From Apostichopus japonicus (lineage: Eukaryota > Echinodermata > Holothuroidea > Aspidochirotida > Stichopodidae), in assembly GCF_037975245.1 (NCBI RefSeq), contig NC_092564.1, positions 10,828,484 to 10,892,483 on the forward strand: a stretch of 64,000 nt of DNA, in the 5' to 3' direction. Below are positions 13,551-24,939 of the stretch, in pieces. How positions within the stretch are numbered: position 1 is the stretch's first letter; each line of letters starts with the position of its first letter. The position numbers and the translations under genes were made by a program. The notes below the pieces were generated by a model. It worked only from the letters and a program-made list of their open reading frames with translations, was not told the origin of the DNA and ran no database searches.

Positions 13551-15282
13551 AGGTAGTCTGTATAGGCAACACATTTTAGCATACTTTTCTGAAGATTTCA
13601 AAAATTACATTCCTTGAGATTCTTATTTCCAGATTGGTCTCAGACATTCTAAATGAACACACAAGATGACTGAATGTCTCAGTGAGGTAAATTTCCTCCA
13701 GGGTGGTAATGACAACAGTTTAAAATGTTGACCAAATGTGACCGTATTGGAACTTTTGGCATATTTGGGGCCAAACAAACCTCTGCCCCCCCCCCTGCAC
13801 AATTTCCCACCCCAACCTATGTTCTATATTTCTCTTTCACAATATATGTTACCTTCTTACAGGGAGAAACATGATCAAGGTCAATACAGCCCCACAGTTA
13901 TTGCATATATATCCAACTCTTGCAAAGAATACTGGTTTTTCTATTTCAAATTGAGTTTTCTGTTTCATTATTTTATGGATATAGATCCATGTTATTGTGA
14001 ATTTCTTGATCGTGGAAAATCACTGGCCATGCTCGAAAAGTCACATTAAATATTGTTAAATGTTTTTATTTCAGGAACAAAGCAATCCTGTAACTGTAAA
14101 GGTAAGTAACCTAAGACATTACCCATGCAGCTTTAGAAATAAATTCATTAAGGCAGGGATTGCAAGCTACGGAGGTGCCAGACTTCATGTGACTTGATCC
14201 TCCCCACCTGGAAATGTTGAAAAATGGAAGACTTTTACTGTGCCAGGACCATATCCTTGACAAACTCCTATGCCTGGAGAAGGGAAAATCCCAACCTATA
14301 TGGGCACAATTGCAAGGGGCATTTTGTGATGTTCCAGCCCCATCCCAAGGATTGGCACTTATTGCAGAATATAATAATTTTCACTTCAACAATGAAGGTT
14401 TTAAGTTTTATTATCCCCCAAATATACTAGATTTCCAACATGGGCACTCTCTTTGTCAAGTTCATGATACCTCTACTCCTTTCTCCCAGTAGCATATTCC
14501 AACAAATGGTTATTAAGATATGATGTGTTTATCATTTTACTTGATGAGAGTAACTTTTCAGCTACAAAAGCTAGTGACAGACGTCCAAGAAAGTGCTTTG
14601 AAACATCAAGCAATCATAAAAAAAATAGATACAAATGAAGGCTGCAACCCTAAACTTTTCCACTTATATTGATGAGCCACCCATGTCAGATGTAGATTTC
14701 CTACAAATCTAAATTTTCCTTCTTTTATAGCTTCTTTGCAGCATCATTTAACACTATGATGGACATAGCTCTGAATTAATGGAAGTAATCAAAGCTCTCT
14801 TCCACGCAATTTCAACCTGAACTTCATGGGCCTCCTGTCTCGCAAGGTTGAAACAGATTCTTCCAGAGTTTGATTCAACTGCACAGGAGGATGCATTAGA
14901 ATTCCTTGGTGCAGTTTATACATCATCATGCACTTCCTGTAACCAAAGCCAGTGCAAACTTTTAGATGAGTAAGAGATATAGATCCTTCTGTGAAAAGCA
15001 TCAAAGCAACCCCTCAAAAAATAAGTGAACTTTTCAATGTATTATTTAAATTTATGCCATGTTGGCCCAAATATTCAAATTTGGTCACCTTTGGTCAAAA
15101 TTCTATAAACTGTTTTTATTGCAACTTTTGAGGAAATTTACCTCACAGGGACATTCAGTCATCTTGTGTGTTCATTAAGAATGTCTGAGAACAATTTGGA
15201 CTAAGGGCCTACATGAAAGTAACTTGTTAAAAACTTCTAGCAATTATAGCATCCTATAATTTGGGGCATATACAGACTACCT
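13551..15282. mobile_element. TTAA-flanked non-autonomous DNA transposon, 1.73 kb, long terminal inverted repeats
   Basis: Left end AGGTAGTCTGTATA mirrors right end TATACAGACTACCT, and TTAA stands outside both (13547-13550, 15283-15286). Inverted similarity runs for roughly 230-240 bases: the block with AATGAACACACAAGATGACT and GTGAGGTAAATTTCCTC (13651-13700) reappears inverted at about 15130-15180, and the innermost part around GACCAAATGTGACC mirrors about 15085. TTAA duplications belong to piggyBac and Kolobok superfamilies; I see no transposase inside. Kolobok is favoured because a related-looking transposase fragment lies at 19.6 kb, but that link is inference. A 27-base open stretch at 14075-14101 with splice-like borders lies inside and is probably chance. 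Confidence 0.8.
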
Positions 15283-15286
15283 TTAA

Positions 15287-17094
15287 CATTGAAACTGATT
15301 GGGAATTTGCTTTAGGTTTGCAGGGAATTAGTCATTTTTAAAAGAGGTATCATGGCACCAGTTAGATCTGACTGATAAACTTGCATCAATACAATGAGGA
15401 TGCACATTTTGTAAGGCTGGGTTTAGATGATAGTCTGTATCTGATTTATAAGTTTGTTGCTCTTAATAGTAATTCTGATAATTTTAAGTAAAAGCTGAAT
15501 GAAAGTTTTCATTTATACCTGATAATCCAGAGGGTAAAGGAACAAATGGAAATTGCAATAGAAATGCAACATTGTTGTAATGAGTAACTTATTTTTTCCT
15601 TTCCGGGTACTTCCTCTTACATACAACAAATGAGATGAAGTGGACTTCCTGCAATGAGACTTGGCACTGTCAGGCAAACTCATATCCAGTAATTCCAATA
15701 TATCCTAGTAACAAGGGCTATATGTCATGCTTGAGTATGCAGGGGCACCTTGAGGTGTGTCTAGATTGCAAAGATCTTGAAGGCTTTTGTGAGTCCTGGT
15801 GAGTTCCTGCAAACTCCCTGTTTTTGTCATATTGTTTTCATTCCATGCTGTTTTGTGATATGTAAAATTGTTTCAATATGTAACACAATGCATTTTTGTG
15901 AAGTAGCAGTATGTGTGTTTATGAGTGTAATGCTAAGAGCCTGTCATTACGATAACTCAATAAACTGACAAATGAACAGTAGTCAAATTCTGAAACTATT
16001 AGTGATGTAATTTAATGGCCAGAATTCATACGTTGGAAATTTTCAGGTTTAGAATCCAGCTTGAGTTGAAATGATCCCATTGAGCAGTTCTAAATACTGT
16101 ATACAGGCATCTTTTCATATTGACTGTAGATCTCTGGTGTTATGTCTTTCACAATTTATTAATTTATTAAGTGTTGTGGAAAGAGTTAATTTCACATAGG
16201 GTGACATGTATATGTGAAATTAATGAACTAGTTAATTGTATTTAATCGTCCAGTGTGACAAAATTACACTAAATCACCATTGTCGCCCTAAGTGGTGAGT
16301 TTATGCTATGTCGTCCTAAGTGTTGTGAAAAGAGTTAAATTTACCTAGAGCAAAGATGTCGCCTTAGGAGCTTTATGTGCAATTTACTATTTTTTAATTA
16401 AATACTTTGGTATTTGTATTAGGCAGAGGGATTATTATAAATAGCACACCATCAGTCCGGTTCTCCTTCAATACTTCTCTCCAGAAAGGACACAATTTTC
16501 TGGCCAATGGTTCAAGAACGGGATTGATAAAGTATACCGTTTGTATTAGAAACCATTACTTCATCTAGCCAAGGATGTGAAGAATTATTAGTCTCCAGTA
16601 GTTCTTGATTTAGTGGTTCATATTCAATTCATGTTGAGTTTTCAGGAACTATTACCAGTTATGCAACAATTTTTTTTTCCCTGGCTCAGTCTCATCCCTG
16701 TAGGTATATTACTATCACTAATCTGGGGAAATTGCATTTAAAATATAAATATGTTTATCAGCTGGTCAACAGTTATTTAAGGTATCATTTAATTGTTTTC
16801 ATTTACTCCATTAGTGGTTTTCCCTTTTCCAACAGCTTTACTGGAAAGACTCTTGCTCAGCCGCATTACACAAACACTTTACGAACAGAATACTGCAGAT
16901 AGCTGATCGTTAACGTTGTTAGGAATCCACATGCAGTTCTGGTTATAAAAACAGTAAGAGACAAGATCTGTATTTCAATCTATGTTTATGGTTAACTACG
17001 ATTAAGAATAATGAATTGTAATTTTAATAAATGAGCCCTTCAGTACTGATAACCAGGATTTTAGTTATCTATTTTTTCTTTCTTTACAATACAG
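15287..17094. other. non-coding stretch with a weak tandem duplication
   Basis: No gene recognised. TAAGTGTTGTGGAAAGAGTT at about 16168 is echoed by TAAGTGTTGTGAAAAGAGTT at about 16318, indicating an old duplication of about 150 bp. Confidence 0.45.
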
Positions 17095-17148
17095 AAATGC
17101 AGGGTTGCACTACACCATTTCCCACAGAGGAAGTATGGCAGAAAACAG
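17095..17148 (+). CDS. possible small exon KCRVALHHFPQRKYGRKQ
   Basis: 54 bases between a pyrimidine-rich TACAATACAG and GTGGAA, open through 18 basic residues in phase 0. It precedes the His-Me endonuclease-like segment, but its phase does not join the acceptor at 17805 cleanly. Not recognised by family. Confidence 0.3.
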
Positions 17149-17804
17149 GTGGAATTTTACATATAAATGCCAAAAATGTGCTGGACAGAAAGGTTCAATA
17201 AACTTTCGGAACATTGACACCTCATTCACTTACATGAGGAAACCTTTTCTCATAGATGTTGAATAAACACTTGTAAGAAGATTAACATGTAGAATTGGTT
17301 CTGAAACTAAATCAGTATTTATGAACTCCTCACATCTATGATCTCACCATAAAAGAACAGAAGCAAGTTGTTGAGTTTGAAGAGTTTATTAAAGCAAGTT
17401 ATAATTAGGAAAAAGTTTCATATTCAAGAAGAAATCAAATTTCAACTTTATGATAAAGAATGGGATGATTGCAGGTGGGTGGGTGTGAAAAACCTCTCAG
17501 CTACCTCAAAGGGGAAAAGTGAAAGTAATACCCATCACCTCAGAGCTTATACCATCACAGACTTACACTCACTAAGTAGTACATGTAGCTTATTTGATAG
17601 GGAAGTTGTAGGTCTGGTGAGTAGCCTACTTCTGTGCAGTGTAGCAGAGCAAAAGCGACAGAAGTTGAAAAGCAAATATTACTACACAATGTGGTGTAAG
17701 AATCAGCTGAACTGAGCCCCAAGCTGCATTCAGAATAAGCTTAGGCCTATATACATTTAGAAATACTGTATGTAACTGGAAAGCTCACACCTTTGCAATT
17801 TCAG

Positions 17805-18219
17805 ACCAAGATTGGATGGCATGGGCTGATGACATAAATGAAAAGTTGGCAAAACATACATCAGCCCCAGCAAATTACACAGAGGGATGCAGAATGTGGA
17901 CAGGTGCCTACACCATCAGTAAGCCAGGGGCACCAGCATATGGCATTATTTTCACAATGCTAACCCTGGCAGCTAAGAGAAGAGGCAGCAGAGTCCACAT
18001 TCTGACATATATGCTCTTCAAAGTATTGTGCAAAGTAAAGAAATCTTAAGGACCAAACCATTTGACATCTCCTACATATGCCACAACAGCCTACATGTGG
18101 AGAGAGGTGTCACATCTCTCAACAGTATCTTTCAGTGCAACACAGCAGAAAGCCTTGAAAGTTTGATGGCACTTGCCAAGTTTATGGTCATCAGCTTGAT
18201 TGCCTACTTCCCTGACTGA
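17805..18219 (+). pseudogene. His-Me finger (I-PpoI-like) homing-endonuclease domain, degenerate
   Basis: The segment reads DWMAWADDINEKLAKHT, then EGCRMWTGAY...AYGIIF, then RRGSRVHILTYMLF and, after a one-base frame change near 18040 in an A-rich run, FDISYICHNSLHVERG. This order matches the zinc-binding loop (C..WTG...YG), the HR/V-Y block and the SHLCHN..C box of the I-PpoI-like His-Me finger family, in which the His of SH is the general base. Here that His is Tyr (TAC) and the Cys after CHNSL is His, so the active site and one zinc ligand are gone. An intron-like acceptor (TTTCAG) precedes the segment. Family assignment rests on motif order only. The missing C-terminal zinc segment could be the orphan exon at 40939-41010. 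Confidence 0.5.
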
Positions 18220-18229
18220 GTGATACTGT

Positions 18230-18864
18230 TTTAACTCATAACAGTGAGTGTGGATAGACTCAGTTTACAAATTACTGGCATCACTGATACATATTGTCAT
18301 CTTCATCATCAGTGTAGTTTTTCATCCTAGAGTAACTGGTCATGAATCAGTTGATCTTTCTTATAGATACTGGACTGGTTTATGTTTTTAGTTCTACCAT
18401 GCAGCTTGTACTTTCTGAGTGTTGCTCTCCTCCATCTGTATGCTCTGCCTCTCTTACGTAATTCATCACATTGCTGTTTTCTTTGCATCTATTTCAGAGT
18501 CTGGATACATGGACTATTTGAGCTCACTTTTAATACTGCAGCTTCCATCTTACTGGCTATGGACTCTTCAGGCACACTATATGTTATGTGTATGGAACTG
18601 TAGTCCCTGTACTGATCCAATGCACAAAAGTGTGGTACTATGTTTTGGATTGGTCACAGGGAAAGCCTTATTGATGACATCTGCTTTTGAGTGGAAGTCT
18701 CAAAACGAGTGGACCATAATCATTTGCTGCAGGTGGGTGTCTCAGATATTTTGTTAGCTTCCTGCTGTCAGTGTGGGATATTAGCAGAGAACCCTTTGCA
18801 GCATTTGGCATAAATGGAAATGTGTACTTCCTCAATGTTGATAAAGTGCTTTTGATATTTCAGA
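18230..18864. other. non-coding stretch
   Basis: Overlapping short open frames in two frames of the plus strand without recognisable motif; treated as non-coding. Confidence 0.4.
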
Positions 18865-19556
18865 TATAAGAAATTTATTGACCATAAAAATTGGCATTCA
18901 GTCCATCTCAGTAAAACAGACAATAAAACAATCATAAATACATTGAAAATACATAAAAATCTGATTCCTAAAACGAAAAATTAAGACTACTATGTCCATA
19001 TTCTGACACATATATTTGGCCTATTTCCTACATAATTCATTGGCAAGGTTGAGAATAGCCCTTTGCAAGAAAGAACACCTGTATCTCTCGGTTCAGCAAC
19101 TCATGACAATTAGTCTGCCTGTTTGATTGCTGTAATATACCCGATGCCCCAGAGGATGTTGGGATGACATGATTGACTTCATATTACTCTGTGATACTCT
19201 GACAAGCAACTCATCTACTGAACTGAGGTCATGTGACCGACAAACTTTCCTTGCTTTAGAAACTAGTCTACTTAACTTGGTCATGTCTCTAGCAGTAGTA
19301 TTTTCACCCCACGCGGCTAAACAGAATGTAATGGTGGTCTTGATTGCCGATTTTAATATAGAACAGAGAAATAACAGTTGGTCTAGTCCGAATAAATTAA
19401 GCTTCTGTAATAGGAACATACGCTGATTAGTTTTTGCTAGAATACGTTTTACATGTTCATCCCACTCCAATTTATCAGTGATGGTTTCTCCCAGGTATTT
19501 ATAAGATTGTCAAGCGCTTCTTAGTCACAGTTTTTGCAGGAACATATCAGAGGAGA
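18865..19556 (-). mobile_element. L2-like LINE, 3' end of ORF2
   Basis: The minus strand reads YKYLGETITDKLEWDEHVKR then ILAKTNQRMFLLQKL, FCLAAWGENTTARD, and HPLGHRVYYSNQTGR followed by TERYRCSFLQRAILNLAN. This is the standard C-terminal region after the RT of L2/Rex-like non-LTR elements (LGxxI..L.W..H, ..FLRRL, ..W.GN...D, HPL...F..LPSGRRYR, R..R...SF.P.AI). The 125-codon frame at 19093-19470 is intact, but the copy has lost everything upstream and its AT-rich tail fades out near 18865. Confidence 0.7.
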
Positions 19557-19990
19557 TTACTGCTTTAATATAGTCAGTGCTCTGCGGAGTGACTTGAGTA
19601 GGTGAACTTGATCTAACAGGTTAAGTTCACTTTCAGAATGAGTAGTTACAGCCATTGTACTACTGAACCTTTTACATGCCTTGCCATCAGCATCAGTTGT
19701 GAGACACTTGACCATTAGTGGATTCTTACCTGTTAGTAATTTGGATTCACAAATCTTTCCACCATTTTGTTCATCTCCGAAATAGGGCATCTTTGCTGAA
19801 CAGCCCTCATTGCCTGGACTTTGTACCTTGTGATCCCTTCTTCTTTTCATTTCACCCATTAAGCACAACTTGTTACTCTGATGGTAACCAATAACAAATG
19901 TATCCATGGTGACATTCACAACTATTACATCTCTGCATTGGCTTGCAGGGGCAAATGGAGTCTTACTTCTTGCATTATACTTAGAGGGTT
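19557..19990 (-). mobile_element. Mutator/Kolobok-like transposase fragment
   Basis: The minus strand reads KYNARSKTPFAPASQ, VVNVTMDTFVIGYHQSNKLC, KRRRDHKVQSPGNEGCSA, a spacer, KCLTTDADGKACKRF and LLDQVHLLKSLRRAL. The series of Y.., Q.NKLC, basic region, GC.A, TTD.D..A and H..K..RR matches a large-family transposase domain seen in many marine invertebrate transposons (Mutator-like in domain naming). The Asp residues of TTDADG would be catalytic. The fragment is about 140 residues, with no start, no end and a frame break near 19990. It directly abuts the L2-like LINE tail. Superfamily is tentative. Confidence 0.5.
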
Positions 19991-20120
19991 GTGATATTGA
20001 TGATCATATTCTGCCTGAATTGGAAAGTCTTTGGAGAGGCCATGCAGTTGCAGTGTCTTCTTAATTAGAACCCTCTTTTGTGCCATATTATTTTTGATTA
20101 ATTTCTTTCATTACATGTAG

Positions 20121-20271
20121 GTACAAACTGGTTGTAGTGTACTGACCACAGGACTGGGAGGAGACATGCTGTTGAGCAATCTACGAGCTGCACTTGAACT
20201 GCCCACTACTCAGAGGAAGCGGGGTCTACCCGTTCCTGGGAAAGGCATCCATACCTGGCGCTCATCCTGTA
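20121..20271 (+). CDS. unidentified exon
   Basis: 151 bases between TTACATGTAG and GTAAGT encode 50 codons without a stop: VQTGCSVLTTGLGGDMLLSN then LRAALELPTTQRKRGLPVPG and KGIHTWRSSC. GC content is higher than the surroundings and both splice borders are good. It ends in phase 1; the next acceptor I see (GAAACAG before 20574) would add only RLLEHEVDGQI before a stop. I do not recognise the protein. It may be part of the unidentified gene whose exons appear from 26756 onward, or a transposon ORF. Confidence 0.4.
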
Positions 20272-20872
20272 GTAAGTAATGTTTATATGTACATGCTATT
20301 GTGTCTGGGCTGGGTAAAATATAATTCCTTATCCTAGGTTGCCAGGGTCAGCTCTGTGCATCGTTGTCTTTGTAGAGAGTTTCAGAGTATGTTTGGTAGA
20401 CCAAACCAACTGTGAATAGGAAATAACGGCTTTCAAACAGCATGTGTGTGTATTTGATTAGATGTGTGTGTGCGTGAAGCTATGGGGTTGGAATGGGATT
20501 TATTGTGATTGGTGATTACCCAGTATGTGAACATAAAGCATTCGATATTATTTATAATTCCTTTTGAAACAGGATTACTGGAGCATGAAGTTGATGGACA
20601 AATTTAGGAGTGAGAGGAACACATGCAAGCAGTAATGAGGAGAAGAAACAGTTAAGTGACACCTGTTCCACTGAAAAATAACCAAGTAGATGACCCAGCT
20701 AGCAAACAAAGGCATAAAATGTAAGTACAGGTATAACTTTTGAGAATGAAGCTCATCTTGAGGAAAATAGACATCATTAAATAATTAACCTACTAGACTA
20801 AAATTGCAATATGCAGTCCTATTCACAAATTTGATTTGATTTGTTTATCACGTGAATATATTCAATGTGATA

Positions 20873-20922
20873 GGAAGTCCTCTAAAAAACCTTCAGATGG
20901 CTTAACAAAGTAGAGGACTCCC
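20873..20922 (-). other. 3' UTR hairpin of the CR1-group LINE (copy 3, covarying)
   Basis: On the minus strand GGGAGTCCTCT pairs with AGAGGACTTCC around a loop with TTGTTAAGC. Compared with the other copies, a T-to-C change in one arm is matched by A-to-G in the other, keeping the stem. Confidence 0.7.
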
Positions 20923-20944
20923 TGTAAAGAAAAGGAAAAAGAAA

Positions 20945-23900
20945 ACAAAATATATAAGAAAAAATGAACATGTTCAATTAATAAGATGCAATAATTTTTG
21001 AATAAAGTTTCTTCTGAATGATTTTGCAGAAGGTTTATTTGTAATATTGTCTGATAGAGAATTCCATGTTTTGATTGTACGTGCCCTTAGTGATAACATC
21101 CCCATTGTAGAATTATACCTGTTATCATGTGCATTGCCTGAAGATCTGGTATTGTAATGATGAATATCACTGTTACATATTAAGTAGTCATAAACATATC
21201 AATTCCTTAGCGCCATTCCTTGTGCGCCACACGAACTGAGTTCGACCGCCTCAGTTTTAGGCCTATGACTTTACCATATAGACCATTTTCCTACAGCCAT
21301 AGCGTGAAAAGTTAATACCGAAAAAACTTAGTTCAAACGGCACTAAACAGAGAAATGTTTTGTCTCTAAAGTTCTGTTATTTTCTTAACAATACAGTTCA
21401 AAATTCCACCGGACTTCGGTGATTTACGATGCAAGGTTAGTAAATATCGAACTCAAAACCTTCATTGAAAACACACAGTAAATACTGAAGAAAATCACCA
21501 TTTGATAGCCGTACTTTGTTTGCGTAACCATCCTCTTGAATATTCATTGACAAATTTAGTTCAAACGATTTTGGAAAGGATTTTTTCTTAACTTTACATT
21601 GATGTTAAATTCATTTTCATTGGTCACTGTCTTCAATCGGACCAAGTGCAATCCAATCGAATGTCTTCTAAGAAAAATGCAAGTTTCGCTTTCTTCAGTG
21701 GGCACGCCGTTACGTAATATGTGTATCCTGTACTCTGCAATAGGGTACAGCTACGCAATGCACAGTGCTCACCTACATCGCAACAGCCGAGTTTCGCTTT
21801 CAAAACGTCATATTTTATTGAACTTAATATTATTTCAAAGAAAATGACCGTGAAATATGCATCATAAATATTGAAGCAAGTTAGTACCAATTAATTTATC
21901 AACTGCAATCCTATAATTATAGAAACACCGTTTAAGACCCCCTGATGAATGGAATAGTCCAAACAACTTGTCCGCACAGAGCCACAGGATTTTCGGTCAA
22001 GGTGATGAGTCATACGCGTTGGTCAGTAAGAGGGCTATTTTGAAGAATGTTTAGTGTGCATTTTAGAAAGAAAGGAATTGATATGAAGCATTTGGTAACA
22101 GTCCATTCCATGCCTTATAAGCAAATGTAGCAAGGTTAACCCTAATAATGTCATCAGCTTTTAACAACTTAGAACGCTTAAAAAGAGGATTTGTATGGTC
22201 CCGTGGTTTGGCATGTGTTATATGGCGGACTGCTCTCTTCTGTGTAATACAAATGGGATTCAGATTGGTATATCTAGTACCAGACCATATGTTACAACAA
22301 TACGTAATATGTGGCTGGACTAATGTCTGATAGAGAATCTTTAATATGTGTTGTGGCAGATAACGCTTAGGCTTAGCTAAAACACCGGTGTTTTTTGCAA
22401 CTTTTTTACAGACAGTTGTAATGTGGTCACACCATTTAAGTTAATGATCTATATATACGCCTAAAAATCTAGTACTATTGACTTGTTGTAGTCTTTTACT
22501 ACCCATAGTAATATCAGCATTCCATGTAAAATTTTTAGAAGTATTAAAAACTATATAGTTTGTTTTATCAATATTCAATTATAATTTGTTGCCAGCGAAC
22601 CAGTCGCTGAACTTGTCTAATTCAGTTGATACTTCAATATGAAATAAAGTTCTCGATTGTGATACAAAGAAAATATTTGTGTCGTCAGCAAACAAAACAA
22701 CTTTAACTTTATCAGAAACATTGGTAATGTCATTAACATATAGGATAAAAAGCAATGGACCAAGTATAGAGCCTTGTGGCACACCACATTGAATTCTCTC
22801 CGGTTGGGAATGAGCATTTTTGTAGGATGTATATTGGTAGCGGTTTGCTAAGTAACTGTCGATCCAATTAAGAGGGGTTCCTCTTATGCCGTAACGGTGT
22901 TATTTATTAAGCAGAATTGTGTGGTCTATTGTGTCAAAGACCTTTGAGAGGTCCAGGAAAACCCCGACACAGGTACTATTCTTGTCAAGATTACTATACA
23001 AATTGTCAATGGCATCAGCTAGTGCTAGCTCAGTGGGGTGTTCAGGACGGAATCCATACTGTTCCTGGCATAAAATGTTATATTTTGAAATAAAGTTAAA
23101 AATACGATTATACATAAGCCTTTCAACTATTTTGGAAAAAACATGATAATAGTGAATATAGGTCGATAATTTTCAAAGTTTTCTGAATCCCCTTTCTTAA
23201 AGACAGGGATGACCTTAGCAATTTTTAGCATATCAGGAAAAATACCGGTATTGAAAGACAAATTACAAATGTGGGTTAATGGTTTGGTAATAAATAGGAT
23301 AACTTGTCTTACAATACCAGGCTTAAAATCATCGTATCCAGCTGCTTTATCTGGTTTTATGCAAGAGGCTGCTGTTTTTAACAACTCCTCCTCACTGACA
23401 GGATGAGAAAACATGGAATGAGTGTTAACATCAATGTTCACAGATTCCTGTGATTTACGTTTGTGGTTGATTTTACTTGCCAGTGATGGCCCCAGATTGA
23501 CGAAAAAGTCATTAAATTTATTAGCAATGTCATGGTCGGTGTTAATCTCTTTGTCACCATCCTTGAAAAAGAGGGATACGATGATTGTTTACGACCTTTT
23601 TGGAGTAGTTGGTTAATGGTATCCCATGTGCCTTTTGGGTTACTCCTCGCATTATCAAATTTATTGTTGAAATATAATTTTCTAGAAAATTTGATAACAT
23701 GATTGAGCTTATTGCGATATTGAGAATAAATAGTTTTATTTACACCAGACGGGTTCTTAATATGTCTTTTAAATAGCTTATCTTTTCTTTTTATAGAAAC
23801 TAGAATACCTGCAGTAATCCACAGGTGTCTCTTTCGACGTCTCTTAGATTTGGTGACGCATTGCTCAGGAAAGCATTGATTATATATGGCATTGAAATTG

Positions 23901-24830
23901 TTATAAAACATAGAATAGGCAATGTTTGCATCAGTTTGGGATGAAACATTTTCCCAAGAAGCATCTTGGATTGTTGAGAAGAAATTCTGTACATTTGTTT
24001 TGCAGTAGTTCCTCACATACATAGAGTCCCTTTGCCTACTTTTGTGTATGGCAGTTTGGAGAAATAATGGATAATGGTCACTGAGATCGGTTACAAAGAT
24101 ACCAGTTATTAGTTTGCAGTCATCATTGGTTATAACATTATCTAAAAGAGTTGCAGAAGTGCAACCCACACGGGTAGGTTTGGTAATAGTAGGAAAAAAT
24201 CCACTGGCATATAGTAAGTTTAAAAAGTCAGCAGATTTAATATTGTCAGCAAGATCAATATTATAATCACCCATAATGTACGCACTATGTCGTTCATTCG
24301 GGAGTTGGGTTAAAATTTTGTTTTCGTGTGTCAGAAAAATATGCAGTGAACTTTTTGGAGGCCTATAAAGTACGCCTATGGTATAATTTTTCATTGCTGA
24401 TGTTATGTCAACCTCTATGAACATTGACAGAATCATTGAAAATGCTTATATCGTTTCTGAGTTTGAAATTTAAATCGTTGTTAACAAATAAACAAACACC
24501 GCCACCTCTCCTTTCGGGACGATGCCTTTCAACAAGCGTATAGATATTGATATGGATTAGGGGGGATATATCTGCAGTAAGCCAGGTTTCGGTAAATCCA
24601 ATGACAGAGAAATCCTCCTTCAATAGAGACGTAAATGTAGTTATGTCGTCTAAGTTTTTGTTAAGGCTTCGACTATTATGGTGGAATAAAGACAATATGT
24701 GTTTGCTAGACATCTTGTTGTATGAAACAATATGGTAGTAATTGCATGCGATAGCTTCCTCCCATGTTTCAAGGTATTTTGCAGCTTGCATCGCTATAAA
24801 TAAATAAATGTATAACATGAACGCCGTCAT
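20945..24830 (-). pseudogene. LINE ORF2: endonuclease and reverse transcriptase, frameshifted
   Basis: Endonuclease part (24830-23950): LFHHNSRSLNKN, FTETWL, RRGGGVCLFV, VLYRPPKSS, MGDYNIDL, TLLDNVI and LSDHYPLF, i.e. the N, E, Y, D-N and S-D-H residues of the APE-like fold are all present. Linker: KRRRKRHLWITAGILVSIKR. RT part (23441-22440): KAAGYDDFKPGIV, VIPVFKKGDSENFENYRPI, QYGFRPEHPTELAL, FLDLSKVFDTIDH, PQGSILGPLLFILYVND and catalytic VLFADDTNIFF. The C-terminal region includes TFAYKAWNGLLPNA and, beyond the inserted element, YDYLICNSDIHHYNTR. The protein would nick DNA and copy the LINE RNA at the nick. Frameshifts lie near 24430, 23450, 23130, 22900 and 22800. Confidence 0.85.
21195..22085. 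mobile_element. 891-bp inverted-repeat element inserted in the LINE ORF2
   Basis: CATATCAATTCCTT at 21195-21208 is the exact inverse of AAGGAATTGATATG at 22072-22085. Removing the segment joins ...LLPNAF to YDYLICNSDIHHYNTR, which aligns without gap to the sister LINE copy near 4830-4900, so the borders are well supported. The flanks are AA on both sides, so the target duplication is 2 bp or absent. No transposase is visible inside. Confidence 0.7.
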
Positions 24831-24939
24831 CTTTGCATAGGTTCTGCTGAAGAATCCTTTGTTCTGACATTTCTCGCTCTGCTGAGATTAGGAATAAATG
24901 TTTTCTTCTTTAGTCTGATAGTTTGAAAGCCGTCTTCGT

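Noticed and set aside
14075-14101. 27-base exon EQSNPVTVK with splice-like borders
   Set aside because: Lies inside the TTAA-flanked element and is too short to support.
21599-21890. Opposing 82- and 85-codon frames
   Set aside because: Inside the 891-bp inserted element, antisense to each other, no recognisable motif.
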